DNA of 64,000 nt from Jiella soli (lineage in GTDB: Bacteria; Pseudomonadota; Alphaproteobacteria; Rhizobiales; Rhizobiaceae). A program made the translations under genes and the position numbers. The number at the start of each line of letters is the position of its first letter. Within the stretch, counting starts at the first letter, position 1. The notes beneath the pieces are model-generated. The model made no database searches and had not been told where the DNA came from. It saw nothing but the letters and a program-made list of their open reading frames with translations. Location of the stretch: the NCBI RefSeq assembly GCF_020615385.1, contig NZ_JAJAVB010000016.1, positions 49,332 to 113,331 of the forward strand, in the 5' to 3' direction. Positions 27,897 through 37,899 of this stretch are shown piece after piece.

Positions 27897-28256
27897 ATGC
27901 CGACGTTTTACCAGTTTGACCAGAATGCGGTGCAGGCGGCGCTCGACGCTGCCAAGCAGGACTTCGCCGAAGGCGACATCCAGACACTCACCGCCCGCGG
28001 CGCGGTGACGAAGAGCAGTGAGCGGAGCTTGCTGGCGGAATGCGTCAAGGTCGTAATCGAGGACCACAAGGTCTGCGTCGACCTGCCGCTCGGGCTCGGC
28101 AAGCACTGCATTCCGGTTCCGATCAATATCCCGAACGGCGAGGCGGGCAGCGCCTGCCTCACGATCTGCACGACGATCGGCTTTCCCACAGGCGTGAAGG
28201 TCTCGGTGATTGTGGCCGGCATCACCGTCGTTTCGGAGACGTTCGGCAAATGCTGA
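27897..28256 (+). CDS. Cysteine-rich small protein of unknown family
   Basis: This 119-residue protein has six cysteines (49, 60, 71, 87, 91, 119), all in the C-terminal 70 residues, and a repeated hydrophobic pattern (CVDLPLGLGKHCIPVPINIP, then SACLTICTTIGFPTGVKVSV) suggesting a beta-rich, disulfide- or metal-stabilised domain after a helical, charged N-terminus. There is no signal peptide or membrane segment. GGGAGGAAG gives a strong ribosome-binding site. About 70 bases upstream are unusually A+T-rich for this genome (27826-27895), which hints at acquired DNA or a strong promoter. I do not recognise the family. Confidence 0.65.
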   Translation: MPTFYQFDQNAVQAALDAAKQDFAEGDIQTLTARGAVTKSSERSLLAECVKVVIEDHKVCVDLPLGLGKHCIPVPINIPNGEAGSACLTICTTIGFPTGVKVSVIVAGITVVSETFGKC

Positions 28257-28277
28257 CGAGAGGCGCTTAGAGCCCCG

Positions 28278-28307
28278 GAACCGCCTGCGACGGATCGTGG
28301 GCGGTTC
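28278..28307. terminator. Hairpin between convergent genes
   Basis: GAACCGCC (28278-28285) pairs with GGCGGTTC (28300-28307), an 8-bp stem with a 14-base loop. It lies between the stop of the cysteine-rich protein gene and the stop of the EVE-domain gene, so it may serve either strand. There is no strong T-run. Confidence 0.45.
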
Positions 28308-28745
<438 letters not shown>

Positions 28746-28774
28746 GGCGCAATCCCCCTCGATGGCGTCCGGGC

Positions 28775-29065
28775 TCAGGCGGCGTCCGGGTTCTTCATGG
28801 TCCAGTTCCAGCGCCGGACGGTGACGTCGGCGAACAGCCCGGCCTTGGCATAGGGATCGGCCTCGGCCACCGCGATCGCCTCGGCCTCGTCGGCGACGTC
28901 GACGACGACGAGGCTGCCGCAGGGCTTGTCCTCGGCGTTGAGGAAGGGACCCGCGAGCTTCAGCCTGTCCCCGAGCCCGTTCAGATGGGTGAGGTGTTCC
29001 GGCCGGGTGTCCATGCGCAGCTGCAGGGAACCGGGCTTGTCGTTGCATAGAATCGCAAAGAGCAT
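28775..29065 (-). CDS. YciI family protein
   Basis: This 96-residue protein has the dimeric alpha+beta YciI fold: LFAILCNDKPG, RPEHLTHLNGLGDRLKLAGPF, GSLVVVDVADEAEAIAVAEADPYAKAGLF. The conserved His near residue 24 and the Asp in DPYAKAG are the putative active-site residues of the family; no reaction is established. The start at 29065 matches the family length. It lies between gpsA and the EVE gene on the same strand. Confidence 0.88.
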   Translation of the reverse strand: MLFAILCNDKPGSLQLRMDTRPEHLTHLNGLGDRLKLAGPFLNAEDKPCGSLVVVDVADEAEAIAVAEADPYAKAGLFADVTVRRWNWTMKNPDAA

Positions 29066-29168
29066 GGGATGAGCCTTCGGGAATGCGTGCCGGCTGGAAG
29101 GGCCGTTCAAAGGCTCGGCCGGCACAAGGAAAGGGTTTGGCGTCAGCTACCGCGCGGCGGCCGGGAGT

Positions 29169-30155
29169 TCAACCGCCGACCTCCCGCTTGAGCGGCCGGG
29201 CGAGCAGCGTCTGGACGGCCTCGTCGACCGTCATCCGGCCCGCCAGGAGCGCGGCCACGGTGGCGATGATCGGCGCGTCGATCCCATGTTCGCTCGCGAG
29301 CCTGGCCGCGATCTCGGCGCTGAAGACACCCTCGGCGAGCTTCAGCCCCGAGCGGTCGTCGCCGCGCCCGAGCGCCACGCCATAGGCGAAGTTGCGCGAT
29401 TGCGGGCCCGAGCAGGTGAGCACGAGATCGCCGAGGCCGGACAGGCCCATCAGCGTGTCCGGCCGGCCGCCGAGCGCCTCGCCGAGGCGCCTGAGTTCGA
29501 CGAAGCCGCGGGTGACGATGGCTGCGCTCGCCGATGCGCCGAGGCCCCGGCCGGCGACGGCCCCGGCGGCGAGCGCCAGGACGTTCTTCAGCGCGCCGCC
29601 CGCCTCGACCCCGCGCATGTCGCTGGAGGCATAGCCGCGAAAGCTATCGGTGGAGAGCATCCGCGCCGCCGCGTCCGCCTGAAGCTCGTCGGGCGCCGCG
29701 ATGGTGACGGCGGTCGGCAGGCCGCGCACGACGTCGCCGGCAAAGCTCGGGCCGGACAGCACCGCAAGACGCCGCTCGTGCCCGGCGGCCTCATAGAAGA
29801 TCTCGGAGGCAAAGCGGCCGGAGGAGCGCTCGATCCCCTTGGCGCACAGGACGGTGAGCGCGCCGGCGGGAATGGCGGGCGACAGCGCGGCGGCCGCCGC
29901 CGCGAGGCTCTGCGCGGGAACCACGAGAAGCACGACGTTAGCGCCGGCGAGCGCCCCTTCCGGATCGGTGGTGGCGGCGAGCGAGGCGGGCAGGGGGATG
30001 CCCGGCAGGTAGCGCGGGTTTTCGTGCGTCTCGGCGATGGCCGCCGCGGTGTCGGGATCGCGCGCATAGAGCGTCGTCGCGTGACCGGCCCGGGCATAGA
30101 GCGCGCCGAGCGCCGTGCCCCAGGCGCCGCCGCCGATCACCGCGAACCGGCTCAC
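29169..30155 (-). CDS. gpsA: Glycerol-3-phosphate dehydrogenase [NAD(P)+]
   Basis: The 328-residue enzyme reduces dihydroxyacetone phosphate to sn-glycerol 3-phosphate for phospholipid synthesis. The N-terminal dinucleotide motif [16 protein letters not shown], the signature [19 protein letters not shown], the catalytic lysine block [17 protein letters not shown] and [19 protein letters not shown] are complete. The start is a GTG at 30155, chosen because the frame runs on upstream into tsaD but the protein family starts here and the GTG overlaps the tsaD TGA (GTGA). The pair tsaD-gpsA is conserved in many rhizobia. Confidence 0.95.
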   Translation of the reverse strand: MSRFAVIGGGAWGTALGALYARAGHATTLYARDPDTAAAIAETHENPRYLPGIPLPASLAATTDPEGALAGANVVLLVVPAQSLAAAAAALSPAIPAGALTVLCAKGIERSSGRFASEIFYEAAGHERRLAVLSGPSFAGDVVRGLPTAVTIAAPDELQADAAARMLSTDSFRGYASSDMRGVEAGGALKNVLALAAGAVAGRGLGASASAAIVTRGFVELRRLGEALGGRPDTLMGLSGLGDLVLTCSGPQSRNFAYGVALGRGDDRSGLKLAEGVFSAEIAARLASEHGIDAPIIATVAALLAGRMTVDEAVQTLLARPLKREVGG

Positions 30156-31348
30156 GCCTTGGCCCCCCGGCGTCCGAAGCCGACCACGGGCTGCGAGCGC
30201 TCGTCGAGCGGCCAGCGCGAGCGCACCGGTGCATCGAGCCCATCTGCCCGGCCGGCCTCGAAACGTTCGAGGCCTGCATAGGCGATCATCGCGCCATTGT
30301 CGGTGCAGAGCGCCAGGGGCGGCGCGACGAGCCGGACGCCGGCCTTGTCCGCTTCGCCTTCGAGGGCCACGCGAATCGCCCGGTTGGCCGCGACGCCGCC
30401 GGCGACCGCCAGGACCGGGCCGGCAAGCGTGGGATAGGTCTCGCGGAAGCGCTTCAGCGCCCGGCCGATCCTGTCGGCGAGTGTTTCCGCCGCCGCCGCC
30501 TGGAAGCTCGCGCACAGATCCGCGACGTCCTGTTCGCCCAGCGGCGCAGCACCCTCGGCGGCAAGGCGAAGGGCGGTCTTGAGGCCGGAGAAGGAGAAGT
30601 CGAGCCGTGCCTCGCCCTTCAGCGGCCGGGGTAGGGAAAACCGCTTCGGGTCGCCGGTCGCCGCCCGCTTCTCGACATTCGGCCCGCCCGGATGCGGCAG
30701 CGCCAGGAGCTTGGCCGTCTTGTCGAAGGCCTCGCCCAGCGCGTCGTCGATCGTCGTGCCCCAGCGCTCATAGTCTCCGAGGCCGCGGACGAGGATGATC
30801 TGGCTGTGGCCGCCGGAGACGAGAAGCAGGAGATAGGGATAGGCGAGGCCGTCGGTCAGGCGCGGCGTCAGCGCATGGCCTTCGAGATGATTGACCGCGA
30901 GGAAGGGCAGGGCATGCGCGGCGGCGATCGCCTTGCCGGTCATCGCGCCGACGATCAGCCCGCCGACAAGGCCGGGCCCGACCGTCGCGGCGACGGCCGC
31001 AAGCTCGCCGAAGCCGACTTGCGCCTCGATCATTGCCGCGCGCACGATCCCGTCCACGGCCTCGACATGGGCCCTCGCGGCGATCTCCGGCACGACGCCG
31101 CCGAAGGCCGCATGCTCCTCGACCTGCGAGAGCACGACGTTCGACAGGATCACCGGCGCGCCGGACGGGGAGCGGCCGACGATCGCGGCGGCGGTCTCGT
31201 CGCAGCTCGTCTCGATGCCGAGGACCAGCGAGCCGGGGACGAAAGGTCCGGGAGCGTCTGATGCGGAGGCTGAGCTGCCGTCTGGGGAGGCGTTCGGCGT
31301 CAAGTGCGGGTCTCGTCGGATTGGGGGCGCCGTTCGCAGATAGTCCAT
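30152..31348 (-). CDS. tsaD: TsaD, tRNA N6-threonylcarbamoyladenosine transferase
   Basis: This ASKHA-fold enzyme transfers the threonylcarbamoyl group to A37 of ANN-decoding tRNAs. It contains [30 protein letters not shown], the metal-binding [31 protein letters not shown] and [13 protein letters not shown]. From the ATG at 31348 the protein has 398 residues, including about 40 extra, serine- and proline-rich residues before the conserved LGIETS. No in-frame ATG or GTG lies closer, so either the extension is real or a rarer start codon is used. Its stop overlaps the gpsA start. It is divergent from hemC. Confidence 0.93.
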   Translation of the reverse strand: MDYLRTAPPIRRDPHLTPNASPDGSSASASDAPGPFVPGSLVLGIETSCDETAAAIVGRSPSGAPVILSNVVLSQVEEHAAFGGVVPEIAARAHVEAVDGIVRAAMIEAQVGFGELAAVAATVGPGLVGGLIVGAMTGKAIAAAHALPFLAVNHLEGHALTPRLTDGLAYPYLLLLVSGGHSQIILVRGLGDYERWGTTIDDALGEAFDKTAKLLALPHPGGPNVEKRAATGDPKRFSLPRPLKGEARLDFSFSGLKTALRLAAEGAAPLGEQDVADLCASFQAAAAETLADRIGRALKRFRETYPTLAGPVLAVAGGVAANRAIRVALEGEADKAGVRLVAPPLALCTDNGAMIAYAGLERFEAGRADGLDAPVRSRWPLDERSQPVVGFGRRGAKA

Positions 31349-31586
31349 CGCGACGCAACCTGCCACCGCCGAAGCCGGCGATGCGGATCTTGCGGCAGCG
31401 TTCGCGCGATGGGTTTCATCCGTCCGCGACGGCCGAGCGCCAGACCGGCGGGGCGGCCTCCGCGCGCACCCCTCCCTGAGCCGGCGGCCGACAAATTCCT
31501 GCCGATGAGAGTTTCGTCCGTCGATGCCGCGCTCTAAGAAGGTCGGGACGGGCCCTCCGCGGCAAGATCGACAATGGGAGACCAAT

Positions 31587-32525
31587 GTGAGTTCGAGCGA
31601 TGTGATCCGGATCGGAACCCGCGGCAGCCAGCTGGCTCTCGCCCAGGCGAGTGAGGTCCGGGCCCGGCTGATGGCGGCGCACGATCTGCCGGAATCGGCC
31701 TTCGCGATCGAGGTCATCTCGACGTCCGGCGATCGGATCCTCGACCGGCCGTTGTCGGAAGTCGGCGGCAAGGGCCTGTTCACCAAGGAGATCGAGCTCG
31801 CGCTCCTCGACGCCCGCATCGACCTCGCCGTGCATTCCTCCAAGGACATGGCAACGGCGCTGCCGGACGGCCTCAAGATCACCGGCTTTCTGCCGCGCGA
31901 AGATGTGCGTGATGTCTTCATCGGCCGCAAGGTCCCGTCGATCCGCGACCTGCCCGAGGGCGCGACGATCGGTTCGGCCTCGCTTCGGCGCCAGGCGATC
32001 CTGAAGCGCATGCGCCCCGACCTCAACGTCGTCATCTTCCGCGGCAATGTTCAGACCCGGCTGCGCAAGCTGGAAGAGGGCCAGGCCGAGGGCACGCTTC
32101 TCGCGCTCGCCGGGCTGAAGCGCATGGACATGGTGTCGGTGGCGACCGAGATCCTGTCGCCGAAGGATTTTCCGCCGGCGCCGGGCCAGGGCGCGATCTG
32201 CATCGAGAACCGCATCGGCGACGAGCGGGTCGACGGGCTCGTGGCCGCGATCTCCGACCGGGCGACGACGATCGCGCTGACCGCCGAGCGCGCCTTTCTC
32301 GCCGAGCTCGACGGATCCTGCCGCACGCCGATCGCGGCCTATGCCGAACACCGCGACGACGGGACGCTGATGCTCCACGGCGTCATCCTGACGCCGGACG
32401 GCACGGCGATGCACGAGACGGTCCGCACCGGGATCGGCGAGGACGCCGAGGCGATGGGGCGGCTCGCCGGCCGGGACGTGCTGCAAGCGGCCGGACCGGA
32501 TTTCTTCAAGGGCTGGGCTGAGTGA
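31587..32525 (+). CDS. hemC: HemC, porphobilinogen deaminase (hydroxymethylbilane synthase)
   Basis: The 312-residue enzyme joins four porphobilinogens into hydroxymethylbilane. It contains [15 protein letters not shown], the catalytic loop [14 protein letters not shown] with the active-site aspartate nearby, and [15 protein letters not shown], whose Cys245 carries the dipyrromethane cofactor. A GTG at 31587 is chosen as start: GGGAG lies six bases upstream and the protein then has the family length, whereas an upstream ATG (31524) adds a leader that is not conserved. hemD follows 37 bases later. The promoter must lie in the 238-base gap shared with tsaD. Confidence 0.95.
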   Translation: MSSSDVIRIGTRGSQLALAQASEVRARLMAAHDLPESAFAIEVISTSGDRILDRPLSEVGGKGLFTKEIELALLDARIDLAVHSSKDMATALPDGLKITGFLPREDVRDVFIGRKVPSIRDLPEGATIGSASLRRQAILKRMRPDLNVVIFRGNVQTRLRKLEEGQAEGTLLALAGLKRMDMVSVATEILSPKDFPPAPGQGAICIENRIGDERVDGLVAAISDRATTIALTAERAFLAELDGSCRTPIAAYAEHRDDGTLMLHGVILTPDGTAMHETVRTGIGEDAEAMGRLAGRDVLQAAGPDFFKGWAE

Positions 32526-32562
32526 AGCGCCGCTCCCCGCCGCTCCGCGGACCGCGGCACGC

Positions 32563-33261
32563 ATGGCAAATGTCCTGATCCTGCGCGAACGCGAGGACGG
32601 CGAGCGGACCGCCGCCTCGCTTAGCGAGCGCGGCCACGTTCCGCTGATTCTGCCGATGGAGGCGACACGCCGTCTCGAGGCGCCGCCGCCGCCCGGCGCA
32701 TTCGCAGGTTTCGCGCTCACCAGCGCAAGGGCCGTGCCGGCTCTCGCGGAACACTTTTCGGGCGATCCCCGCCCTGTCTTCTGCGTCGGCGAGCGCACAG
32801 CCGCCGCCGCCCGCGCAGTGGGCTTCCCCAGCGTGCGGACTGGGGAGGGGACCGCCGCCGATCTCGCGGCGCTTGCCACTGATGCCGGCCTCGACGGGGA
32901 GCGCGGCCTCCTCTACGCGGCGGGCCGCCGGAGGACCGGGACCTTGGAACGTTCGCTTGAGGCCGCCGGTATCCGCCATGTGGTATGGGAGGTTTACGAG
33001 ACCGTTGCCGCCCGCCCCGATGCGGCCACGGTCGCCTCGCTCCTCGAAGGCCGGCGGCCGGATGTCGCCCTTCTTCTGTCGGCCGGCCAGGCCGAGGCCT
33101 TTGCCTGGCTGGCTGAGCGCCACGCCGGATTTCTCAACCCGCCGCCGCGGCTGCTTGCGCTGTCGCCGCGGATCGCCGCAGCCCTGCCGCCGGAGTTGGC
33201 GAGCGCTGCGGAGATTTCTCCAACGCCTCGTCTCTCCTCGCTTTTCGAACGCATCGGGTAA
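32563..33261 (+). CDS. hemD: HemD, uroporphyrinogen-III synthase
   Basis: This 232-residue protein cyclises hydroxymethylbilane with inversion of ring D. The sequence is poorly conserved as usual for HemD, but shows VLILREREDGERTAASLSERGH at the start, FALTSARAVPAL, FCVGERTAAAARAVGF, and VWEVYETVAARPD in the linker between the two lobes. The position after hemC and before the Mic60/HemY genes supports the call. Its length is near the low end for the family. Confidence 0.88.
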   Translation: MANVLILREREDGERTAASLSERGHVPLILPMEATRRLEAPPPPGAFAGFALTSARAVPALAEHFSGDPRPVFCVGERTAAAARAVGFPSVRTGEGTAADLAALATDAGLDGERGLLYAAGRRRTGTLERSLEAAGIRHVVWEVYETVAARPDAATVASLLEGRRPDVALLLSAGQAEAFAWLAERHAGFLNPPPRLLALSPRIAAALPPELASAAEISPTPRLSSLFERIG

Positions 33262-33399
33262 CCTAGTTTGGGTTGGAGAAGCGAGACGAAGCTTGCACGA
33301 TCCGCACGAATGAAGGACCAATGAGGCTCTGCATTCGCCGCGCGGTAACCGGCTCGACGACGCCGTGCGGCTGAGGCGCCCAGGAATGGAGCGAATTCG

Positions 33400-35679
33400 A
33401 TGACCAACCGTCCCCGGCGCTCGCGGCCGAACAAGACGCGCGGCCAGACGATCGACCTGAAAGCGGAAAAGAAGACGACGGTGAGCGACGGCGAAAAGGA
33501 CAAGACCCAGGCGGAGGCCGCTTCTTCGGCAAAGCCGGGGACGCCCCCGAAGAACGGTTCGGCAGAGCCCGCCAAGGGCTCGGACAGCACGGCTGCGACC
33601 GTCGGCAACACCATCACCGGCGGAGCGGTCGCATCTCCCGGGTCGCAATCGTCCCGGCCACAGGACGCGGTCTCGTCTTCGGCCGACGGAAAGCAGGCGA
33701 CGACGCGCACCTTCGCGTCCGAGGAGGGGCTCGCCCCTGACGCGCCGAACCCGCCGAAGGCCGGCGGAGCCGCCGGAAAGGATACCGTCAGCACGAGCAG
33801 CGGATCTGCGACCAACCCCTTCTCGACGGCCGCCAGCACCGCTGCGACAACCTCGGGGGCGACCCCTGCAAAGCCGGCTGCGACCTCCGGGACCCCCGCC
33901 GCGGGGACTTCTGCCTCGGGTGCTTCCAGCTCGCCGTCCGCCGCTTCGAAGTCCGGCAGCGGGGCGCAGGCAGTGACGCCGCCCTCGCAGACCGCCGCCG
34001 ACAGGCCGGTGGATCGCCGGCCGGAGCCGCCCTCGTCCTCGACCGGCCCCGGCAAGGCTGCCGGGAGCGGCGATGCCGCCAAGGAACAGGTGAAGCCCGC
34101 TGCCGCGGCCTCCGCAACGCCCGCCGCTTCGACCGCAACGTCGAAGCCGGCCGCTGCGTCCTCCTCCTCCGGTTCCGTCAGTTCGGCAAAGCCTGCCGCA
34201 TCGTCCCCGGCTGCGACGTCGTCTTCCGGGCCGCCTCCCTCCGGCTCGTCGTCGTCGGCAAAGCCCGCCACCGGCGCGGCCAGGCCCGCTGGTAGCGCAA
34301 GCACGCCGTCCGCTGGCAGAGGCGACGGCAGGGCGGAGCCTGCGCGCTCAGGCGGCGTCGGCTTCGGCGGCGCGCTGGCCGCGGGTCTCGTCGGCGCCGT
34401 CGTGGCGCTCGGCGCGGCCTGGGCGCTGCAGGCCAATGGCTATCTTCCGGGAGCCGGGGCGCCGAACGGCGCCGCCACCGACAGCACAGCCTATGCGACC
34501 ACCGACGACCTCCAGTCCCTGCGCGATCAGGTGGCGCAGCTGAAGAGCTCGACAGCCGCGCCGCAGGGTGGCGGCGATCAGGCGGCGGCGCTCGGCCAGC
34601 GTGTGGATGCGCTCGAGAGCGGCGCGAAGTCCACCTCCGACGCGGCCGGGAAGGCATCGCAGACGGCCGAGGCTGCCAGCAAGACCGCGACCGCGGCGCA
34701 GCAGGCGGCCGGCGAGGCTGGTGACAAGGCGGCTTCCGCCCAGCAGGCCGCGACCCAGGCCGCGGCGACCGCCAATGCCGCGTCGCAGACCGCCGGCGGT
34801 GCTCAGACCTCTGCCGTCCAGGCGCAGCAGACCGCCTCCGGTGCCGAACAGACGGCCAGCGAGGCGCAGCAGGCGGCCGAGAAGGCTCAGGAAACGGCAT
34901 CGGGCGCGCAGGCAACGGCGACCTCGGCGCAGGAAGCTGCCAACGCCGCCCAGACCGCGGCGGACAAGGCGCAGGCCGCCGCCGATTCGGCCGGAGAGGC
35001 AGCAAGCAAGGCGCAGGCGACGGCCGAGGCCGCGACCAAGACGGTCGACGAACAGCTCTCGGGGCTCGACCAGCGGGTGGCTGCGATCGAGCAGAGCAAC
35101 CGCCAGGCCCAGGTCGCGCTTGCGGCGGCAAATTTGAAATCGGCGATCGATCGCGGCGGGCCGTTCATGAGCGAGCTCGAAACCTATGCGAAGGCTTCCG
35201 GGGGCGGCAGCGATGCCACCCAGGCCCTTCGCGAATATGCCGCCAACGGCGTACCCTCCGAGCGCCAGCTCGCATCCGAATGGCCGTCGGTCGAAAGCCG
35301 GATTTCCGCGAGCCTCGCCCCGCCGAAGCCGGAGGCGCCGGTTGGCGATCAGGTTCTTTCGGGCCTGAGGTCGCTGATCCAGGTTCGTCCGGCCGGTCCG
35401 GCTCCCGCTAGCCAGGAAGGCGTGGGTGCGACCTTGTCGCGGCTGACCGCCAATATCCGCTCCGGCGACCTCGATGCCTGGCAGCGCGAATGGCAGACCC
35501 TGCCGCAGGCGGCGAAGGATGCGAGTTCCGACTTCGCCGCCAAGGTGGATGCCCGGCTGAACGCCGAGCAGGTCGTCTCGAATGCCTTGTCGTCAGCGAT
35601 CCAGACCGGCCAGACCGGCGAAGCCGCCGCTCCCGCTCCGTCATCCGCCCCGGCGCCCGCTCCGGAAAACCAGGGCTAA
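33400..35679 (+). CDS. mic60: Mic60/mitofilin-related inner-membrane protein (COG4223)
   Basis: The 759-residue protein has a long Ser/Ala/Pro-rich cytoplasmic N-terminus (about 1-318), one membrane helix at about 320-342 (AAGLVGAVVALGAAWAL), an alanine- and glutamine-rich coiled coil (about 365-575) and a helical C-terminal domain (about 590-735, e.g. RLTANIRSGDLDAWQREWQ) where the mitofilin signature resides. Alphaproteobacterial Mic60 bends and contacts membranes, as its mitochondrial relative does at crista junctions, and is typically encoded between hemD and hemY, as here. The low-complexity parts evolve fast, so the domain order and locus carry the identification. hemY follows 10 bases later. 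Confidence 0.8.
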   Translation: MTNRPRRSRPNKTRGQTIDLKAEKKTTVSDGEKDKTQAEAASSAKPGTPPKNGSAEPAKGSDSTAATVGNTITGGAVASPGSQSSRPQDAVSSSADGKQATTRTFASEEGLAPDAPNPPKAGGAAGKDTVSTSSGSATNPFSTAASTAATTSGATPAKPAATSGTPAAGTSASGASSSPSAASKSGSGAQAVTPPSQTAADRPVDRRPEPPSSSTGPGKAAGSGDAAKEQVKPAAAASATPAASTATSKPAAASSSSGSVSSAKPAASSPAATSSSGPPPSGSSSSAKPATGAARPAGSASTPSAGRGDGRAEPARSGGVGFGGALAAGLVGAVVALGAAWALQANGYLPGAGAPNGAATDSTAYATTDDLQSLRDQVAQLKSSTAAPQGGGDQAAALGQRVDALESGAKSTSDAAGKASQTAEAASKTATAAQQAAGEAGDKAASAQQAATQAAATANAASQTAGGAQTSAVQAQQTASGAEQTASEAQQAAEKAQETASGAQATATSAQEAANAAQTAADKAQAAADSAGEAASKAQATAEAATKTVDEQLSGLDQRVAAIEQSNRQAQVALAAANLKSAIDRGGPFMSELETYAKASGGGSDATQALREYAANGVPSERQLASEWPSVESRISASLAPPKPEAPVGDQVLSGLRSLIQVRPAGPAPASQEGVGATLSRLTANIRSGDLDAWQREWQTLPQAAKDASSDFAAKVDARLNAEQVVSNALSSAIQTGQTGEAAAPAPSSAPAPAPENQG

Positions 35680-35689
35680 GGAATCAAGA

Positions 35690-37384
35690 ATGCTGCGTAT
35701 CCTCGCCTTCTTCCTCGTCGTCCTGGCTGCCGCGCTCGGTTTTGCCTGGCTCGCAGACAATCCGGGCACCGTCACCTTCGTCTGGCAGGGCCAGGAAGTC
35801 GCGACCAGCCTGATGGTCTTCCTCATCGCGCTCGGCCTGTTGATCTTCGCGGCCCTCCTCGTCGTCTGGCTGGTGCGCGCCTTCTTCAAGACGCCCGGCG
35901 CGATCGGCGGATGGTGGCGCACGCGTCGCCGCGATCGCGGTTACTCGGCGCTGTCGAACGGCATCATCGCGGCGGGCGCTGGCGACGCGCTTCTGGCGCG
36001 GCGCATGACAAAGCGCTCTGAGAAGCTCCTCGATGCGAGGAAGGAGCCCCTGATCCGCTTCCTCGACGCGCAGACGGCGATGATCGAGGGCGATCATGCC
36101 CGCGCCCGCTCCGTCTTCGAGCAGATGGAGCGCGATCCCGAGACGCGGCTCCTGGCCATGCGCGGTCTGTTTCTGGAGGCCGAGCGCGTCGGCGACGAGT
36201 CCGCGTCGCGCTATTATGCCGAGCGGGCCGTGCGCATCGCGCCGCATGTGCCCTGGGCCGGCGGGGCCGTCCTGGAATCGAAATCGCTCGCCGGTGACTG
36301 GGATGGGGCGCTGGAAATCCTTGAGGCGCAGAAGAACACCCGCCTCATCGATCGCGACGAGTCCAAGCGCACGCGCGCCGTCCTGTTGACCGCGAAGGCG
36401 ATGCAATTGTCCGAGGCCGATCCGAAGGCTGCCAAGCGGGCCGGCATCGAGGCGCACGAGCTTGCGCCGGAGCTCGTTCCGGCCGCGCTGGTCGCAGCGC
36501 GTGCGCTGTTCAGGCTCGGCGACCTCAGGCGCGGCGCCAAGATCCTGGAGACCAGCTGGACCTACAGCCCGCATCCGGAAATCGCAGACGCCTATGTCGG
36601 TGCGCGACCGGGCGATTCGGTCGACGACCGTTTGCGCCGTGCCAAGAAGCTGCACGCTTTGCGGCCGAGCGACGTTGAGTCTGGGATCTGCCTTGCCAGA
36701 GCGGCTCTCGACGCCGACGATCTGGAGCTTGCCCGCGCCTCTGCCATGGAGGCCGCCAAGGCCTCGCCGCGCGAGAGCGTCTATCTGCTTCTCGCCGATA
36801 TCGAGGAAGCCGATACCGGCGAGACCGGTCGCATCCGCGAATGGCTCGCCCGCGCCATCCGGGCACCGCGGGATCCGGCCTGGACTGCCGACGGGATCGT
36901 TTCGCAGCATTGGGCGCCGATCTCTCCGGTCACCGGGCGGCTGGATGCCTTCCAGTGGAAGGTGCCGGTCGAGCGCCTGGGCGGCGAGAATGCGCCGGTG
37001 ATCGAGGCCGAGCCCGGCGAGGGCGCAAGGACGATAGAGACCAGGGCGGGCGAGACAGGCGTGGTGACGGGCGCCGCCGCGACCGAAGGTACTGCAACGG
37101 CGGTTCCGGCGAGGCCGGCAAGCGAGGCCGAGGGCGGGCGTCCCACATCCGAAGCGGCGGTCAAGTCCGCGACGGACAGCCACGGGAAGGTGTCTCCGAC
37201 CGTGCCTTTGAAGAACGCTCCGGTCGCCACCGAGGCGGCCGATCCAGCCGCGGGCCGCACCAATGGTGCGGGAATGCCGGTTGCGTCGACGGCCGGCGCC
37301 AAGCGGGAGCCGGCGCGCGGCGATGTTTCCGAAAACGCCTTCGGCCGCAGCAGCGAGGAACGGAAGGAGGCGCGGTTCGGTTGA
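35690..37384 (+). CDS. hemY: HemY-like TPR membrane protein of the haem operon
   Basis: This 564-residue protein has two membrane helices (about 2-20 and 41-63) forming the HemY N-terminal domain (LADNPGTVTFVWQGQEVATS between them), then tetratricopeptide repeats over about 100-410 and an Ala/Glu/Thr-rich tail of about 130 residues. It is the enteric/alphaproteobacterial HemY of unknown biochemical role, not the protoporphyrinogen oxidase that bears the same name in Bacillus. The start at 35690 gives the canonical MLRILAFFLVVLAAALG; the frame continues upstream inside mic60. The immediate proximity to mic60 suggests a membrane-organising partnership. Confidence 0.9.
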   Translation: MLRILAFFLVVLAAALGFAWLADNPGTVTFVWQGQEVATSLMVFLIALGLLIFAALLVVWLVRAFFKTPGAIGGWWRTRRRDRGYSALSNGIIAAGAGDALLARRMTKRSEKLLDARKEPLIRFLDAQTAMIEGDHARARSVFEQMERDPETRLLAMRGLFLEAERVGDESASRYYAERAVRIAPHVPWAGGAVLESKSLAGDWDGALEILEAQKNTRLIDRDESKRTRAVLLTAKAMQLSEADPKAAKRAGIEAHELAPELVPAALVAARALFRLGDLRRGAKILETSWTYSPHPEIADAYVGARPGDSVDDRLRRAKKLHALRPSDVESGICLARAALDADDLELARASAMEAAKASPRESVYLLLADIEEADTGETGRIREWLARAIRAPRDPAWTADGIVSQHWAPISPVTGRLDAFQWKVPVERLGGENAPVIEAEPGEGARTIETRAGETGVVTGAAATEGTATAVPARPASEAEGGRPTSEAAVKSATDSHGKVSPTVPLKNAPVATEAADPAAGRTNGAGMPVASTAGAKREPARGDVSENAFGRSSEERKEARFG

Positions 37385-37427
37385 GGGAGCGGACCCTGAC
37401 CGAACCCGCCGCCGAAGACGGAAATTG

Positions 37428-37895
37428 ATGTTCGAATCCTTCCGAGAATTCATCCGCACGCTGGCAAGTGACGAGGACGAGCGCCGATCGGATCCGGCGG
37501 ACGACGTGCGGGTCGCTGCGGCGGCGCTGCTCTTCCACATTGTCGACGCCGACGGCGTCGTCACCGATGCCGAGCGCCATCGCCTGAAGCAGGTGCTCGG
37601 CGAAGAATTCGGCCTTGCGCCCGGCGAGGCCGACCGGATCGCGGAGGCGGGGCGCCAGGCCGATCAGGAATCGGTCGATCTCTATAATTTCACCTCGGTG
37701 CTGAAGTCCCGGCTCAGCGAGGAAAAGCGGGTTCGATTCGTCGAGCTTCTGTGGGAGGTCACCTATGCCGATAGCGAGGTGCACGAACTCGAGGACAATC
37801 TGATCTGGCGCATGTCGGAACTGATGGGCGTTTCCACGCGCGATCGGATGCTGATGAAGCGGGAGGCTGCGGAAAAGAGCGGAGCTGCCGACTGA
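37428..37895 (+). CDS. TerB-family (tellurite resistance-like) protein
   Basis: The 155-residue helical protein matches the alphaproteobacterial TerB-like group: RVAAAALLFHIVDADGVVTDAERHRL, then LYNFTSVLKSRLSEEKRVRFVELLWEVTYADSEVHELEDNLI. The paired acidic DADG/YADSEVHELE segments resemble a metal-binding site. Function is uncertain and tellurite resistance should not be assumed. The start at 37428 follows the hemY stop by 43 bases and matches the family; the following GATase gene begins 4 bases after its stop, so the operon continues. Confidence 0.85.
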   Translation: MFESFREFIRTLASDEDERRSDPADDVRVAAAALLFHIVDADGVVTDAERHRLKQVLGEEFGLAPGEADRIAEAGRQADQESVDLYNFTSVLKSRLSEEKRVRFVELLWEVTYADSEVHELEDNLIWRMSELMGVSTRDRMLMKREAAEKSGAAD

Positions 37896-37899
37896 CGCC

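Noticed and set aside
29286-31261. Plus-strand open frames across gpsA and tsaD
   Set aside because: They are shadows of the two minus-strand genes, with low-complexity translations and no ribosome-binding sites.
33400-35679. Reading the Ala/Gln-rich protein after hemD as a phage tail or tape-measure protein
   Set aside because: Coiled-coil composition alone gives that impression. The single membrane helix, C-terminal mitofilin-like region and position between hemD and hemY fit Mic60, and no phage genes are near.
35690-37384. Protoporphyrinogen oxidase (the Bacillus HemY)
   Set aside because: The protein has two membrane helices and TPR repeats and lacks an FAD-binding motif.
37428-37895. 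Tellurite resistance function for the TerB-like protein
   Set aside because: The family name is historical. No terZ, terD or terC gene is nearby, and TerB-like folds are widespread without that role.
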